From assembly GCF_030814015.1 (NCBI RefSeq), contig NZ_JAUSUL010000002.1:992001-1056000 (forward strand): DNA of 64,000 nt, given 5' to 3'. The notes beneath the pieces were generated by a model. The model made no database searches and was not told where the DNA came from. It worked only from the letters and a program-made list of their open reading frames with translations. A program made the position numbers and the translations under genes. The stretch is from Amorphus orientalis (GTDB lineage: Bacteria; Pseudomonadota; Alphaproteobacteria; Rhizobiales; Amorphaceae). Below are positions 47,624 through 56,986 of this stretch, in pieces. How positions within the stretch are numbered: the first letter of the stretch is position 1; each line of letters starts with the position of its first letter.

Positions 47624-49195
47624 ATGCGTGCACGCTCATGGTGTTCGTTCACCGCGCGTCGTCTGGTCGGCCTTTCGCTGATCCTGCTGACCGCCGTTTC
47701 CCAGGCATCGGCCGACGATTCCGATACCGACAGGATCCTGGACGATCTCGTTCCGCGGCTCGAGACCTACATCGAGCACGGCATGGCGGCCTTCGACACC
47801 CCCGGCCTGGCCGTCGGGATCGTCTCCGGGGACGAACTCGTCTACGCCAACGCGTTCGGCGTGCGCCGCAAGGGCGGCGATCCGGTCGATACCCGCACGG
47901 TCTTTCAGATCGGCTCGACCAGCAAAGCCTTTCTCGCGACGACGCTGGCGATCGCGGTCGACCGCGGCGCCTTCCGCTGGGACGACCGCGTCGTCGACCT
48001 GGACCCGGCGTTCCAGTTGATGGACCCTTGGGTCACCCGGGAGTTCCGCGTCTTCGACATCGTCGCGCAACGGTCCGGGCTGCCGCCCTATGTCAACGAC
48101 ATCTACAGCTTCCTGGGTTTCGACCGGGACGAGATGATCCGGTCGCTGAGGTTCGTCGAACCGCGGACGAGTTTCCGGTCGACCTTCACCTACACGAATG
48201 TCACGCATCTGGAGGCGGGCCGGCTCGTCGCCCGGGCTCAGGATGCGCCGGACTGGGAAAACGCCCTCCGCCGCGACCTGTTCGAGCCCCTCGGCATGGC
48301 GGACTCCTCGGCCAATGCGACGGCCATCGAAACAGCCTCCAACCACGCGATCGGCCATCGCTGGACGCCGGACGGCACCATCGAAGTGCCGTTTACGGAT
48401 CTGTTCCCCTACAATCTGGACGGTGCCGGCGCGATCAATTCCACCGTCGAGGACATGGCGCGGTGGCTGCGCCTTCAGCTCGGCAACGGCACCTTCGAGG
48501 GACGGCAGATCGTCTCGCCGGAAAACCTCGCGGCGACCCGGACCGCCAGGATCGGCGTGAACGAAAAGAACGCCTATGCGATGGGCTGGGCGCTGCAGTC
48601 GACGCCGAACGGTGAGATCGTCTGGCACAATGGCGGCACGCTGTCGTTCGGTGCCTTCGTGGGTTTCCTGCCATCCAGGGACGTCGGCATCGTCGTGCTG
48701 ACGAATGCGGCCAATGTCGGCTTCCCGGATGCGGTTGGGCTTTGGGTTCTCGACCGGTTCCTGGGCAATCCGGAGACCGATTACGCCGCCGAAACGCTGA
48801 GCGCCGCGAAGGCGGCCGCCGAGAACGAAGCCGGCCGGTGGGCAGCGCCGTCGCAGCCGTCGGGCCCGCCGGAGTTTCCGACGGGAACCTATCGCAACGA
48901 CGCCATGGGAGCGGTGACCGTCACCGAGGACGGAACCGCGCTGGCCATGGCGTTCGCCACCGGCGCCGTCATCAAGCTCACTCCCTGGAACGACGGCATC
49001 TTCCTCGTAACCCTGGCGCCGACCGGCCGGTTCCGATCCCTGTCGGACTCGCTTGGTCCCGATCCCCTTGCGCTTGCCACGTTCCAGCCCGACCGGACCG
49101 GCCAGCGCACCGTTCTCAGCCTGATGCTCGAGGATGGGCAGACCTACGTGTTCAGGCGCGACGAACCCGCCCCGTCGGACAGGGCAGGCGAATAA
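47624..49195 (+). CDS. beta-lactamase-related (class C / AmpH-type) serine hydrolase
   Basis: The 523-residue protein has a signal peptide (about 1-30, ending QASA), then the penicillin-binding fold with nucleophile SxxK at Ser98-Lys101 (IGSTSKAF), Tyr190-x-Asn192 (YTN) and His335-Asn-Gly (HNGG). The third motif, HxG rather than KTG, is typical of esterase/DD-peptidase relatives rather than true beta-lactamases. A C-terminal beta domain (about 410-515) follows. ATG 47624 is preferred over ATG 47606 because GGGGG sits nine bases before it. Substrate is unknown: peptidoglycan or an ester. Confidence 0.82.
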   Translation: MRARSWCSFTARRLVGLSLILLTAVSQASADDSDTDRILDDLVPRLETYIEHGMAAFDTPGLAVGIVSGDELVYANAFGVRRKGGDPVDTRTVFQIGSTSKAFLATTLAIAVDRGAFRWDDRVVDLDPAFQLMDPWVTREFRVFDIVAQRSGLPPYVNDIYSFLGFDRDEMIRSLRFVEPRTSFRSTFTYTNVTHLEAGRLVARAQDAPDWENALRRDLFEPLGMADSSANATAIETASNHAIGHRWTPDGTIEVPFTDLFPYNLDGAGAINSTVEDMARWLRLQLGNGTFEGRQIVSPENLAATRTARIGVNEKNAYAMGWALQSTPNGEIVWHNGGTLSFGAFVGFLPSRDVGIVVLTNAANVGFPDAVGLWVLDRFLGNPETDYAAETLSAAKAAAENEAGRWAAPSQPSGPPEFPTGTYRNDAMGAVTVTEDGTALAMAFATGAVIKLTPWNDGIFLVTLAPTGRFRSLSDSLGPDPLALATFQPDRTGQRTVLSLMLEDGQTYVFRRDEPAPSDRAGE

Positions 49196-49313
49196 GCGGC
49201 TGATATCCCGAGTTTCGGAATTCGCACAAAGCGACGGACGATCGCCGAGCTACACGCGCTTGCACCTGTCGGCCCTCCCCTGCCTCCAATCTGCCAGCCC
49301 CCGCTTTTTCAGT

Positions 49314-49354
49314 GTGTACACTTTTTGGTTGATATTAGGCGGCGTATTGTACAA
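49314..49354. promoter_or_regulatory. paired TGTACA palindromes in AT-rich upstream region
   Basis: GTGTACAC (49314-49321) and TTGTACAA (49347-49354) are perfect 8-base palindromes whose centres are 33 bases (about three helical turns) apart, flanking a TTGATA hexamer. The surrounding about 70 bases are clearly AT-richer than the chromosome. This is a plausible operator/promoter for the gene cassette at 49423. Confidence 0.4.
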
Positions 49355-49422
49355 CCTTTGAGATATTGGATTTCGCCCCGGACAGTCCTTGGGGGCGATC
49401 GTTTCCGATTGGGGGGCATCGG

Positions 49423-50106
49423 ATGACGGATCTCATTCGCATCGACCAGTTCGCAGGCGTCGGCATCTACTATGACCGGGTCCGTCCGGAGGATTACGGA
49501 GTCCGTGGCGTGCCGATCGAACCGTTCATCGATCGGGAGTTCGCCGAAGAGACCGAACGCTTCTTCGCCCGCCTCTTTCTGGAATGCGCGGCCGCCGGCC
49601 TCGGCGAGGTGACCGCGATCTTCACCGGCGGTGTCGGTCGCGACCCGTCCGTCGGCGGACAGAGCTACCATCACCAGAACCGCACCTTCGATCTCGACGC
49701 CCTGGTCTTCGAGGATGGCCGGAAATGGGTCGCCGACAGCTTTCCCGACGCGCCGCATTTCTATCTCGGGATCGAAGCGGTCCTGCGGAAGTCCTTCGGC
49801 ACGGTTCTCACCTACGACTACAACCGCGCCCATCAGGACCACATCCACTTCGACAACGGCGAGCCGCCCGGTTTCCACACCATGTCCAAGAGCCGCGTCC
49901 TGTTTCTCCAGAACAGCCTTTTCTACCTGTTCGACCGTACGCTCGGCCGGGACGGCGTCTACGGGCCCGAGACGGACGCGATCGCAGGTTCCGTGCTGAG
50001 CGAACTCAACCTCGGCCCCCTCTCCAGTTCCGACACCTGGACCGCCTTCCTGGAGGCGACCACCGACCGCGCCATGCTGCGATCCGCCAACGTCCTCGCG
50101 GCCTGA
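49423..50106 (+). CDS. M15/extensin-like metallopeptidase-type protein with peptidoglycan-binding-like tail
   Basis: The 227-residue product has no signal peptide. Residues about 40-150 show a DD-peptidase/extensin-like pattern: SYHHQNRTFDLDAL near residues 82-95 and RAHQDHIHFDNG near 138-149, which give the His/Asp set of M15-type zinc sites (H..D and H-x-H). Residues about 175-225 (DGVYGPETDAIAGSVLSELN) resemble a peptidoglycan-binding repeat. The overall family is not certain. It starts at ATG 49423 after GGGGGG and is first in a three-gene plus-strand cassette. The cytosolic location would be odd for a wall enzyme unless it is exported by another route. Confidence 0.6.
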   Translation: MTDLIRIDQFAGVGIYYDRVRPEDYGVRGVPIEPFIDREFAEETERFFARLFLECAAAGLGEVTAIFTGGVGRDPSVGGQSYHHQNRTFDLDALVFEDGRKWVADSFPDAPHFYLGIEAVLRKSFGTVLTYDYNRAHQDHIHFDNGEPPGFHTMSKSRVLFLQNSLFYLFDRTLGRDGVYGPETDAIAGSVLSELNLGPLSSSDTWTAFLEATTDRAMLRSANVLAA

Positions 50107-50121
50107 CAGAGGAGAAGCCTC

Positions 50122-50634
50122 ATGCGATCGATGACGTATCACCACCGCCGCAACGGCCTGCCCCGGCTCCTTCGTCCGGGCGACATCGCCGCCCCGGTCA
50201 CGGCGTCGTCCCCAACGGCGCGAAGAGCGGTCCCGGCCCTTGCCTGCGCGCTCGTGCTCTCCGCCTGCAGCGTCTTCTATCCGGCCTTTCAGGAAAGCAC
50301 GGTCCCCCAGATCGGCGAGGGCTATAAGACCGTCTCCCAGCTCGTCGCGAAGACCGAGCTCGGCGACTATCGAACGGCGTCCAGCTACGCCGCCGCCTCC
50401 GACACCTACGCCGAGGCGATCGCGAACTTCGCCACCGCCAGAGCCGCGATCGACGCCGGGGCGGCCCCCCTGGCGACGGACCAGGCCAAGACCGACGTGC
50501 TTCTCGCCATCGACAACTGCATAGAGGCGATCGAGATCATGGCTGAGGATCATCGAACCGGCGGGCTTCCGGCAAAAGTTGGATATCGGGCAACTCAGAC
50601 CACTTGTGCCACGCCCTACCGCGTCATCCAGTGA
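50122..50634 (+). CDS. putative lipoprotein of unknown function
   Basis: The 170-residue product carries a lipobox VLSAC with acceptor Cys49 after an unusually long basic N-region; the annotated start ATG 50122 may be followed by another in-frame ATG at 50134. The mature part (50-170) is almost fully helical, rich in Ala and Glu (ASDTYAEAIANFATARAAID). It begins 15 bases after the preceding gene and 12 bases before the next. I do not recognise a family. Confidence 0.65.
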   Translation: MRSMTYHHRRNGLPRLLRPGDIAAPVTASSPTARRAVPALACALVLSACSVFYPAFQESTVPQIGEGYKTVSQLVAKTELGDYRTASSYAAASDTYAEAIANFATARAAIDAGAAPLATDQAKTDVLLAIDNCIEAIEIMAEDHRTGGLPAKVGYRATQTTCATPYRVIQ

Positions 50635-50645
50635 GGCAAGCGAAA

Positions 50646-51023
50646 ATGGCTTTTACCTTTGAAAGCTTTAAACCGTCGACCGTCGACGCTTTCGTGGATG
50701 GTCTGATCGAGGCTTTGAAGGCGAGTGTGGGCGACTGGTTCAACACCGTTCAGGTCGATCTCAGAGGCCAACTGGAGATCGTTGCCCAGGAAGCCTTGCA
50801 GACGAAACAGGCATTGGCTGAAAGCCGCATCACTGAGGAAAGAGAGAAACGGCTGCATCGGCTTCATCGCCTGGCGTTCCAGAACACGCTCATCGAGATG
50901 CGCCTCGCCGCTTTCCGGCTGCTGCAGCAGGTGGTCGACACCGTGTTCAAGGCCGTCGGCTGGGCGATCTACAACCACACGGGCATCAATCTCGCCCCGG
51001 CTCTGGTTATGCCAAAGCCCTGA
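50646..51023 (+). CDS. amphipathic helical protein of unknown function
   Basis: The 125-residue product from ATG 50646 is mostly amphipathic helix: a basic/acidic coiled stretch (ALAESRITEEREKRLHRLHR, about 61-80) followed by a hydrophobic helix (LLQQVVDTVFKAVGWAIYNH). Lower GC codon use in the first 60 bases contrasts with neighbours. I do not recognise a family. It is the third gene of the cassette and ends 77 bases from parC, on the opposite strand. Confidence 0.6.
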   Translation: MAFTFESFKPSTVDAFVDGLIEALKASVGDWFNTVQVDLRGQLEIVAQEALQTKQALAESRITEEREKRLHRLHRLAFQNTLIEMRLAAFRLLQQVVDTVFKAVGWAIYNHTGINLAPALVMPKP

Positions 51024-51099
51024 CTTCGTCGGTCCGGTCGAACCAATCGGGATATGACCGGGTCAGATAGCCGGCAGATGCGCCGCCGATCGACCCGTA

Positions 51100-53349
51100 C
51101 TACTCCGCCGCGTCGAACTTGTTGGCGCGCGGGAATTTCGGCGGCGGAAGCCGGCCGGCCTGGGCGCGGTCGCCGAGCCAGTCGCGCAGCTCTTCCATCG
51201 AGCGCACGTGCCGGCGGCCGGAGGAGTCGGACCAGGAAAGCCCCTCCTCCGCGGTGAACACTTTCAGGTCGGCGAGCCCGCCGTCCTTGTAGCGCTGCAG
51301 GCGCACGCCCCGGCCCTTGCTCATCTCCGGGATCTGCGCCTTCGGGAACACGAGCAGCTTCCGGTTCTCGCCCAGCACCGCGACCGTGTCGCCGGAGGCG
51401 TCCACGATCCTGTAGGCCTCCTCGCCGGCGCCCACCGTCAGCACCTGCTTGCCGCGCTTGGTGTTGGCGACCACGTCCGCTTCCGGCACCAGGAAGCCGC
51501 GGCCAGCCGTGGAGGCGACCAGCAGCGTCCGTCCGGCCTTGTGGACCAGCACGTCCACCACGTCGTGGCCCTGCTCCATGTCGACCATCAGCCGGATCGG
51601 TTCGCCATGGCCGCGCCCGCCGGGCAGCTTGTCGGCACCGATCGTGTAGAAGCGGCCGGCCGTGGACACGATCAGCAGCTTGTCCGTCGTCTCCGCGTGC
51701 AGCACGCGCTTCAATCGGTCGTCCTGCTTGAAGGCGATCTGCGACGTGTCCTGCAGATGCCCCTTCAGCGCGCGGATCCAGCCCTTTTCCGAGACCACCA
51801 CGGTGATCGGCTCGCGCTCGATCATCGCCTGGACGTCGATGTCGCCGGTGATCGTCGGCGCCTCGGCGAACGTGGTGCGGCGGCGACCGAGATCGGTGTT
51901 CTGCCCGAAGGTCTTCTTCAGATCCTTCACCTTGTCCGACACACGGGACCACTGGGCGTCCTCGTCGGCGAGCAGCGCCTCCAGCCCGGCCTTCTCCTCG
52001 GTCAGGTTGGTGTGCTCCTTGCGGATCTCCATCTCTTCCAGCTTGCGCAGGGAGCGCAGCCGCATGTTGAGGATGGCTTCCGCCTGAACGTCGGTGAGAT
52101 CGAACGCCTTGATCAGTTCGACCTTCGGCTCGTCCTCCTCGCGCACGATCTGGATCACCCGGTCGAGGTCCAGATAGACGACCAGGAAGCCGTCGAGGAT
52201 CTCCAGCCGGCGGGTGATCTTGTCGAGCCGGTGGCGCGACCGGCGGACCAGCACCTCCTTGACGTGATCGAGCCAGGCCTTCAGCGCGTCCTTGAGCCCG
52301 ATCACCTTCGGCACCGTGCCGCCCATCAGCACGTTCATGTTGAGCGGGACCCGGTTTTCCAGGTCGGTCAGCCGGAAGAGCGACTCCATCAGGAGTTCCG
52401 GATCGACCGTCTTGGAACGTGGCTCCAGAACCAGGCGGATGTCCTCGGCGCTCTCGTCGCGCACGTCGTCGAGCAGCGGCAGCTTCTTGGCCGTCAGAAG
52501 ATCGGCGATCCGCTCCACCAGCCGGCCCTTCTGGACCATGTAGGGGATTTCGGTGACGACGATCTGCCAGGTGCCGCGGCCGAGGTCCTCCTTCTCCCAC
52601 CGGGCCCGAACGCGCACCCCGCCGCGGCCGGTGCGGTAGGCCTCGAGGATGTTCGCCGCGTCTTCCACGATGACGCCGCCGGTCGGGAAATCCGGCCCCG
52701 GCACCATCTTGACCAGCGTCTCGGTCGCCGCGTCCGGATGCTTGATCAGGTGCAGCGCGGCGTCGGCCAGCTCCGCCACGTTGTGGGGCGGCACGTTCGT
52801 CGCCATGCCGACGGCGATGCCCGACGCGCCGTTGGCGAGCAGGTTCGGGAACGAGCCCGGCAGCACCACCGGCTCCTGCTCCAGCCCGTCATAGGTCTCC
52901 CGGAAATCGACGGCGTCCTCGTCGAGCCCTTCCAGGATCAGGCCGGCAACGGCCGTCATGCGCGCTTCGGTGTAGCGCATCGCCGCCGCGCCATCGCCGT
53001 CGATGGTGCCGAAATTGCCCTGCCCGTCGACCAGCGGATAGCGAACCGCGAAATCCTGGGCGAGCCGCACCAGCGCGTCGTAGATCGCCTGGTCGCCGTG
53101 GGGGTGGAACTTACCCATCACGTCGCCGACGACGCGGGCGGACTTTTTGAAGGATGTGCCGGGATCCAGCCGCAGCTGCCGCATCCCGAACAGGATGCGC
53201 CGGTGGACCGGCTTCATGCCGTCGCGCACGTCGGGCAGCGCCCGATGCATGATCGTCGACAATGCGTAGGCGAGATAGCGCTCTTCCAGGGCCGCCTTGA
53301 GGTCGACCTCTTCAATGCCCTCGCCGTCGGGAATCAGTGTTTCGCCCAT
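51100..53349 (-). CDS. parC: DNA topoisomerase IV subunit A
   Basis: The 749-residue protein shows the GyrA/ParC breakage domain: [20 protein letters not shown] near residue 24 and DNA-binding Tyr126 in [10 protein letters not shown]. The quinolone-region helix is [17 protein letters not shown], with Gln87 at the position of Ser80 of E. coli ParC. A beta-pinwheel C-terminal domain follows (about 490-735). It decatenates daughter chromosomes with ParE (not in this window). It is followed upstream by recO on the same strand. Confidence 0.96.
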   Translation of the reverse strand: MGETLIPDGEGIEEVDLKAALEERYLAYALSTIMHRALPDVRDGMKPVHRRILFGMRQLRLDPGTSFKKSARVVGDVMGKFHPHGDQAIYDALVRLAQDFAVRYPLVDGQGNFGTIDGDGAAAMRYTEARMTAVAGLILEGLDEDAVDFRETYDGLEQEPVVLPGSFPNLLANGASGIAVGMATNVPPHNVAELADAALHLIKHPDAATETLVKMVPGPDFPTGGVIVEDAANILEAYRTGRGGVRVRARWEKEDLGRGTWQIVVTEIPYMVQKGRLVERIADLLTAKKLPLLDDVRDESAEDIRLVLEPRSKTVDPELLMESLFRLTDLENRVPLNMNVLMGGTVPKVIGLKDALKAWLDHVKEVLVRRSRHRLDKITRRLEILDGFLVVYLDLDRVIQIVREEDEPKVELIKAFDLTDVQAEAILNMRLRSLRKLEEMEIRKEHTNLTEEKAGLEALLADEDAQWSRVSDKVKDLKKTFGQNTDLGRRRTTFAEAPTITGDIDVQAMIEREPITVVVSEKGWIRALKGHLQDTSQIAFKQDDRLKRVLHAETTDKLLIVSTAGRFYTIGADKLPGGRGHGEPIRLMVDMEQGHDVVDVLVHKAGRTLLVASTAGRGFLVPEADVVANTKRGKQVLTVGAGEEAYRIVDASGDTVAVLGENRKLLVFPKAQIPEMSKGRGVRLQRYKDGGLADLKVFTAEEGLSWSDSSGRRHVRSMEELRDWLGDRAQAGRLPPPKFPRANKFDAAE

Positions 53350-53422
53350 AGGATCTGGGTAAACGCCGTGGGGCTTTGAGGCAAGCTTGCGAATCGCCGC
53401 AAAGCCGCAGTTCCCCTGACTT

Positions 53423-54163
53423 TTACCGGTTGGCGCCGAGCCCGCGCGCCACCGCGGAGACGAAATGCTCGCGGGCGGCCGGCAGCACCCTGTCGGCCGG
53501 ACCGAGAATGCAGGCGTCGAGGAAGTGGCCGGTCAGGTCGAAGGCGGCCCGCAGATCGCCGACGCCACTCGGCAGCCTGTCCTCTGGCGCCGTCAGAAAA
53601 CCCGGCAGAGGCAACAGCTTGTCGGCATAGGGTTCGCCGGCTTCCCGGGAAACGGCCCGGCCGCTGCGGGGCGAGACCCAGACCAGCCCCTCCGTCAGAC
53701 CGGTGGCCGCGCAGCTCGAGAGATTGAGGCCGAAGCCCATCTCCTCCAGGAAGGCGAGTTCGAACCGGACCATGACCGCGGCGGCGGCGGCCGGCTCGTC
53801 CAGGTGCTCGACCACCAGCCCCACCGTCTCGTAAAGCCTCGGATGCGGGTCGCGGTCGGGAAGATGGCGAAGCAGGCCTGCGATCGCCTGGATGCCGAAC
53901 GTGCCGGTCGCCGTCTCCATCAGATGGCCGGCCCGCGCCCTGGACAGCTCCACGGCGAAATTGCCGAGCTGGTCGTCGAGCCGCGCCCGCCAGGTGACTT
54001 CCACCGAGTTGCCCGGCTGCAGGCTGGGCCGCATCCGCCGCGACCGCCCGCCCTTGACAAGGCCCGATGCGCGCCCGTGCTCCTTGGAGATGATATCGAG
54101 GATCACGCTGGTCTCGCCGAACGGCCGCGTCGACAGCACGATCCCCTCGTCCCGCCATTCCAT
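53423..54163 (-). CDS. recO: DNA repair protein RecO
   Basis: The 246-residue protein begins with the OB-fold N-domain [20 protein letters not shown], then [19 protein letters not shown]. It loads RecA on SSB-coated DNA with RecR. Start ATG 54163 gives the standard alphaproteobacterial length; the upstream reading is in the repeat-bearing gap. It lies 73 bases upstream of parC on the same strand. No zinc-finger cysteines are evident. Confidence 0.92.
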   Translation of the reverse strand: MEWRDEGIVLSTRPFGETSVILDIISKEHGRASGLVKGGRSRRMRPSLQPGNSVEVTWRARLDDQLGNFAVELSRARAGHLMETATGTFGIQAIAGLLRHLPDRDPHPRLYETVGLVVEHLDEPAAAAAVMVRFELAFLEEMGFGLNLSSCAATGLTEGLVWVSPRSGRAVSREAGEPYADKLLPLPGFLTAPEDRLPSGVGDLRAAFDLTGHFLDACILGPADRVLPAAREHFVSAVARGLGANR

Positions 54164-54182
54164 GGCTTCACAAGACCTCCGC

Positions 54183-54210
54183 TCATCCCGACGAAAGTCG
54201 GGATCCAGGG
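54183..54210. repeat. dispersed intergenic hairpin repeat (REP-like)
   Basis: ATCCCGAC (54185-54192) GAAA GTCGGGAT (54197-54204) with flanking TC and CCAGGG forms a compact palindrome. The core sequence CATCCCG..GAAAG..CGGGATCCAGG is a frequent intergenic element in alphaproteobacteria; here it lies in the recO-era gap. A related, more decayed copy is at 9230-9274. Confidence 0.6.
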
Positions 54211-54421
54211 CCACAGGCCGCAGCCTGTTTTCTGCCCCTCACGCCGAGTTCGCTCCGCTCACCGGCTCCGGGTGGGCGGCCTGCTTATTAAGCCGCAAAG
54301 CCGGACGGAAAACCGCAGACCACTTTTCCTGGCTTTGCTCCGGCCGGCGCTCTGTCGAGCGCTGATGGATGCTGTCCTGCCGGCGGAGTGCCCGATCGGA
54401 ACTTCTTCGACGTCCTCATGC

Positions 54422-55363
54422 TCAGTTCGAGAAATCCAGGCCCATCTCCCGGTAGCGCTCCGGGTCGTCGGCCCAGCGCGAGCGCACCTTCACGAACAGA
54501 AACAGGTGCACCGGCGTCTCGATCATCTGGGCGATCTCGGCGCGGGCGGCCTGAGAGATCGCGCGGATGGTCTGCCCGCCCTGCCCCAGCACGATCTTCT
54601 TCTGGCTCTCGCGCTCCACATAGATCGTCTGCTCGATGCGCACGCTGCCGTTGCGCAGCCGCTTCCACTGCTCCGTCTCCACGGTGGAGGCATAGGGCAG
54701 TTCGTCGTGCAGCCGGAGCATCAGCTTCTCGCGAGTAATCTCGGCCGCCAGCATGCGCTCCGGAAGGTCGGAGATCTGATCCTCCGGATAAAGCCACGGC
54801 CCCTTCGGCATCCGCGCGCAGAGACCCGTCTTCAACTCGGCCACGCCACTGCCGGTCTGGGCGGAGATCATGAACGTCTCGTCGAAGTTCGCCTGGCGGT
54901 TGGCTTCTTCGGCCAGCCCCAGAAGTTCGCTCTTCGCCACCAGATCGACCTTGTTCAGGATCAGGACCTTGGGGCCGCGGATGTTCTCCAGCCCGGCCAG
55001 CATCTTCTCCGCAGGCTCGTCGAGACCGCGCTTGGCATCGATCAGCGCGCAGACGAGGTCGGCATCGTGGGCGGAGCCCCACGCGGTCTTCACCATCGCC
55101 CGGTCCAGCCTGCGCCGCGGGTCGAAGATGCCGGGCGTGTCGACCAGGATGACCTGGGTCTCGCCCTCCAGCATGATCCCGCGCACCACGCCGCGGGTTG
55201 TCTGCACCTTGTGGGTGACGATCGAGACCTTCATGCCCACCAGCGCATTCACCAGGGTGGACTTGCCGGCATTCGGCGCCCCGATCAGCGCGACGATGCC
55301 GCAGGTCGTCGCCGGGCCGGCCTCTTCCGCGCGAAGCGGCTCGTCAGGCGGTGTCGCCGTCAT
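54422..55363 (-). CDS. era: GTPase Era
   Basis: The 313-residue GTPase has the G1 loop GAPNAGKST, VDTPG (G3), NKVD (G4), and a C-terminal KH RNA-binding domain (IVLGQGGQTIRAISQAARAE). It assists 16S rRNA/30S maturation. ATG 55363 lies 20 bases inside the end of rnc; a longer reading would extend into that gene and is rejected. Together with rnc and lepB it is a conserved cluster. Confidence 0.95.
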   Translation of the reverse strand: MTATPPDEPLRAEEAGPATTCGIVALIGAPNAGKSTLVNALVGMKVSIVTHKVQTTRGVVRGIMLEGETQVILVDTPGIFDPRRRLDRAMVKTAWGSAHDADLVCALIDAKRGLDEPAEKMLAGLENIRGPKVLILNKVDLVAKSELLGLAEEANRQANFDETFMISAQTGSGVAELKTGLCARMPKGPWLYPEDQISDLPERMLAAEITREKLMLRLHDELPYASTVETEQWKRLRNGSVRIEQTIYVERESQKKIVLGQGGQTIRAISQAARAEIAQMIETPVHLFLFVKVRSRWADDPERYREMGLDFSN

Positions 55364-56063
55364 CGCTCCAGACTCCTTCGCGAACGAGCACGGCGCGTGC
55401 CGCGTTCTGTTCGGCTTCCCGTTTGGATCCGCCGTGACCACGCCCCGGCTCGATCCCGTTCACATCGACCTCGACCGTGAAGCGCGGCGCGTGGTCCGGG
55501 CCGCTGCGCCCGATCGGCCGGTAGGCCGGGGTCGGTTCGCCGCGGGCCTGGACCCACTCCTGCAGGGTCGTCTTCGCGTCGCGCGCGGGCCGGATCGCCT
55601 TGCGCATGCGCGGACCCCATTCCCGCTCCACCAGGGCCGACACGGCTTCGTATCCCGCATCGATATAGAGCGCGCCGAGGACCGCCTCGCAGGCGTCCGC
55701 CAGCACCGCCGTGCCCGGCTTTGCCTTCGACTGGTTCTCCCCCGCCCCCAGCACCAGGGCCTTGTCGAGGTTCCAGTCCCGAGCCACCTCCGCGCAGGTC
55801 TGGCCCCGCACGAGCTGATTGTAGCGCTGGGCGAGTTCGCCCTCGTCCGCTTCCGGATAGGCCCGATAGAGCAGCGCGGCGACGCTCAGCCCGAGCACGC
55901 GGTCGCCGAGAAACTCAAGCCGCTGATAGCTCTGGGTGGCCTCCGACGAAGACGACAGGGCGCTGGCGTGGGTCAGCGCCGTGCGCAGCAGGTCCGGATC
56001 GGCGAACCGATGCCCGAGAACCGCCTCGACGTCTGCCAAGCCGCCGCCGTTGCGCCCGGTCAT
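55344..56063 (-). CDS. rnc: ribonuclease III
   Basis: The 239-residue enzyme cleaves double-stranded RNA. The RNase III signature is QRLEFLGDRVLGLSVAALLY near residues 46-65, followed by the second acidic set (ADACEAVLGALYIDAGYE) and a dsRNA-binding domain at about 165-230 (TTLQEWVQARGEPTPAYR). ATG 56063 overlaps the lepB stop by four bases (ATGA), so coupled. Its own end overlaps era by 20 bases. Confidence 0.95.
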   Translation of the reverse strand: MTGRNGGGLADVEAVLGHRFADPDLLRTALTHASALSSSSEATQSYQRLEFLGDRVLGLSVAALLYRAYPEADEGELAQRYNQLVRGQTCAEVARDWNLDKALVLGAGENQSKAKPGTAVLADACEAVLGALYIDAGYEAVSALVEREWGPRMRKAIRPARDAKTTLQEWVQARGEPTPAYRPIGRSGPDHAPRFTVEVDVNGIEPGRGHGGSKREAEQNAARAVLVREGVWSDDGDTA

Positions 56064-56812
56064 AGAGTATCGAGGATCCGGTTCCAGCGCACGTCCCAGG
56101 GCCAGCGCCAGACCTGCCACACGGGCGCGCCCTCGCGGATCGAGAAGAAGATGATCGACGCGCGGCCGACGAAGTTCTCGAACGGGACGTAGCCCACATA
56201 GCTGAGGACGCGGCTGTCCGACGAGTTGTCCCGGTTGTCGCCCATCATGAAGAAGTGGCCCTCGGGCACCTCGTAGACCCGGGTATTGTCCCAGAAGCCG
56301 CGGGCGTCGGCATCGAGCACCTGATAGGACACGCCGTTCGGCAGCGTTTCCACATAGCGCGGAATGCGAACTTCCTGACCGTTGGCATCGGTGTCGACGA
56401 AGTCCGAGATCTTCTCGCGCTGAACGGCCTCGCCGTTGATGTGCACGACCCCGTCGATCACCTGGATTTTGTCGCCGGGAAGCCCGATCACCCGCTTGAT
56501 GAAGTCGGTGGAGTTGTCCGACGGCAGCTTGAACACGGCGACGTCGCCCCGTTCGGGCTCCGACGCCAGCACGCGGCCCGACAGCGGCACCATGCCGAAC
56601 GGGAACGAATAGCGGCTGTAGCCGTAGCTGAACTTGTTCACGAACAGATAGTCGCCGATCAGCAGCGTATCCATCATCGAGCCGGACGGAATGTTGAACG
56701 GCTGGAACAGGAAGGTGCGGATCACCAGCGCGATGAGAAGCGCCTGTACGACCACTTTCACGGTCTCGTAGAGGCCGCCCTGCTTCGCGGGTTTGTCGCT
56801 GGTCACGCTCAT
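56060..56812 (-). CDS. lepB: signal peptidase I
   Basis: The 250-residue enzyme removes Sec signal peptides. It has one N-terminal membrane helix (about 19-37), catalytic Ser45 in IPSGSMMDTL and catalytic Lys106 in DFIKRVIGLPGD, plus the GDNRDNSSDSR signature. Length is typical of alphaproteobacteria. It starts at ATG 56812, 174 bases downstream of acpS, and is coupled to rnc. Confidence 0.95.
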   Translation of the reverse strand: MSVTSDKPAKQGGLYETVKVVVQALLIALVIRTFLFQPFNIPSGSMMDTLLIGDYLFVNKFSYGYSRYSFPFGMVPLSGRVLASEPERGDVAVFKLPSDNSTDFIKRVIGLPGDKIQVIDGVVHINGEAVQREKISDFVDTDANGQEVRIPRYVETLPNGVSYQVLDADARGFWDNTRVYEVPEGHFFMMGDNRDNSSDSRVLSYVGYVPFENFVGRASIIFFSIREGAPVWQVWRWPWDVRWNRILDTL

Positions 56813-56986
56813 TCTGTCCCTAGATGTCTGCGGGCAATCCTGGTTGCCGTGTTGCCCGTGGTTCGGCGCCGCGGGCGGTGCCGCCCTGGTTGCGGCGAGC
56901 CTCGCGGATGCACGGCGATGCGGCCTTGATATCGGCTCGCCACACCCCGCGCAACGGACCTCTCGTCGCTGTCGTGTCGAAGGCCG

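Noticed and set aside
51208-53379. 723-codon frame opposite parC
   Set aside because: Antisense shadow; parC motifs are unambiguous on the minus strand.
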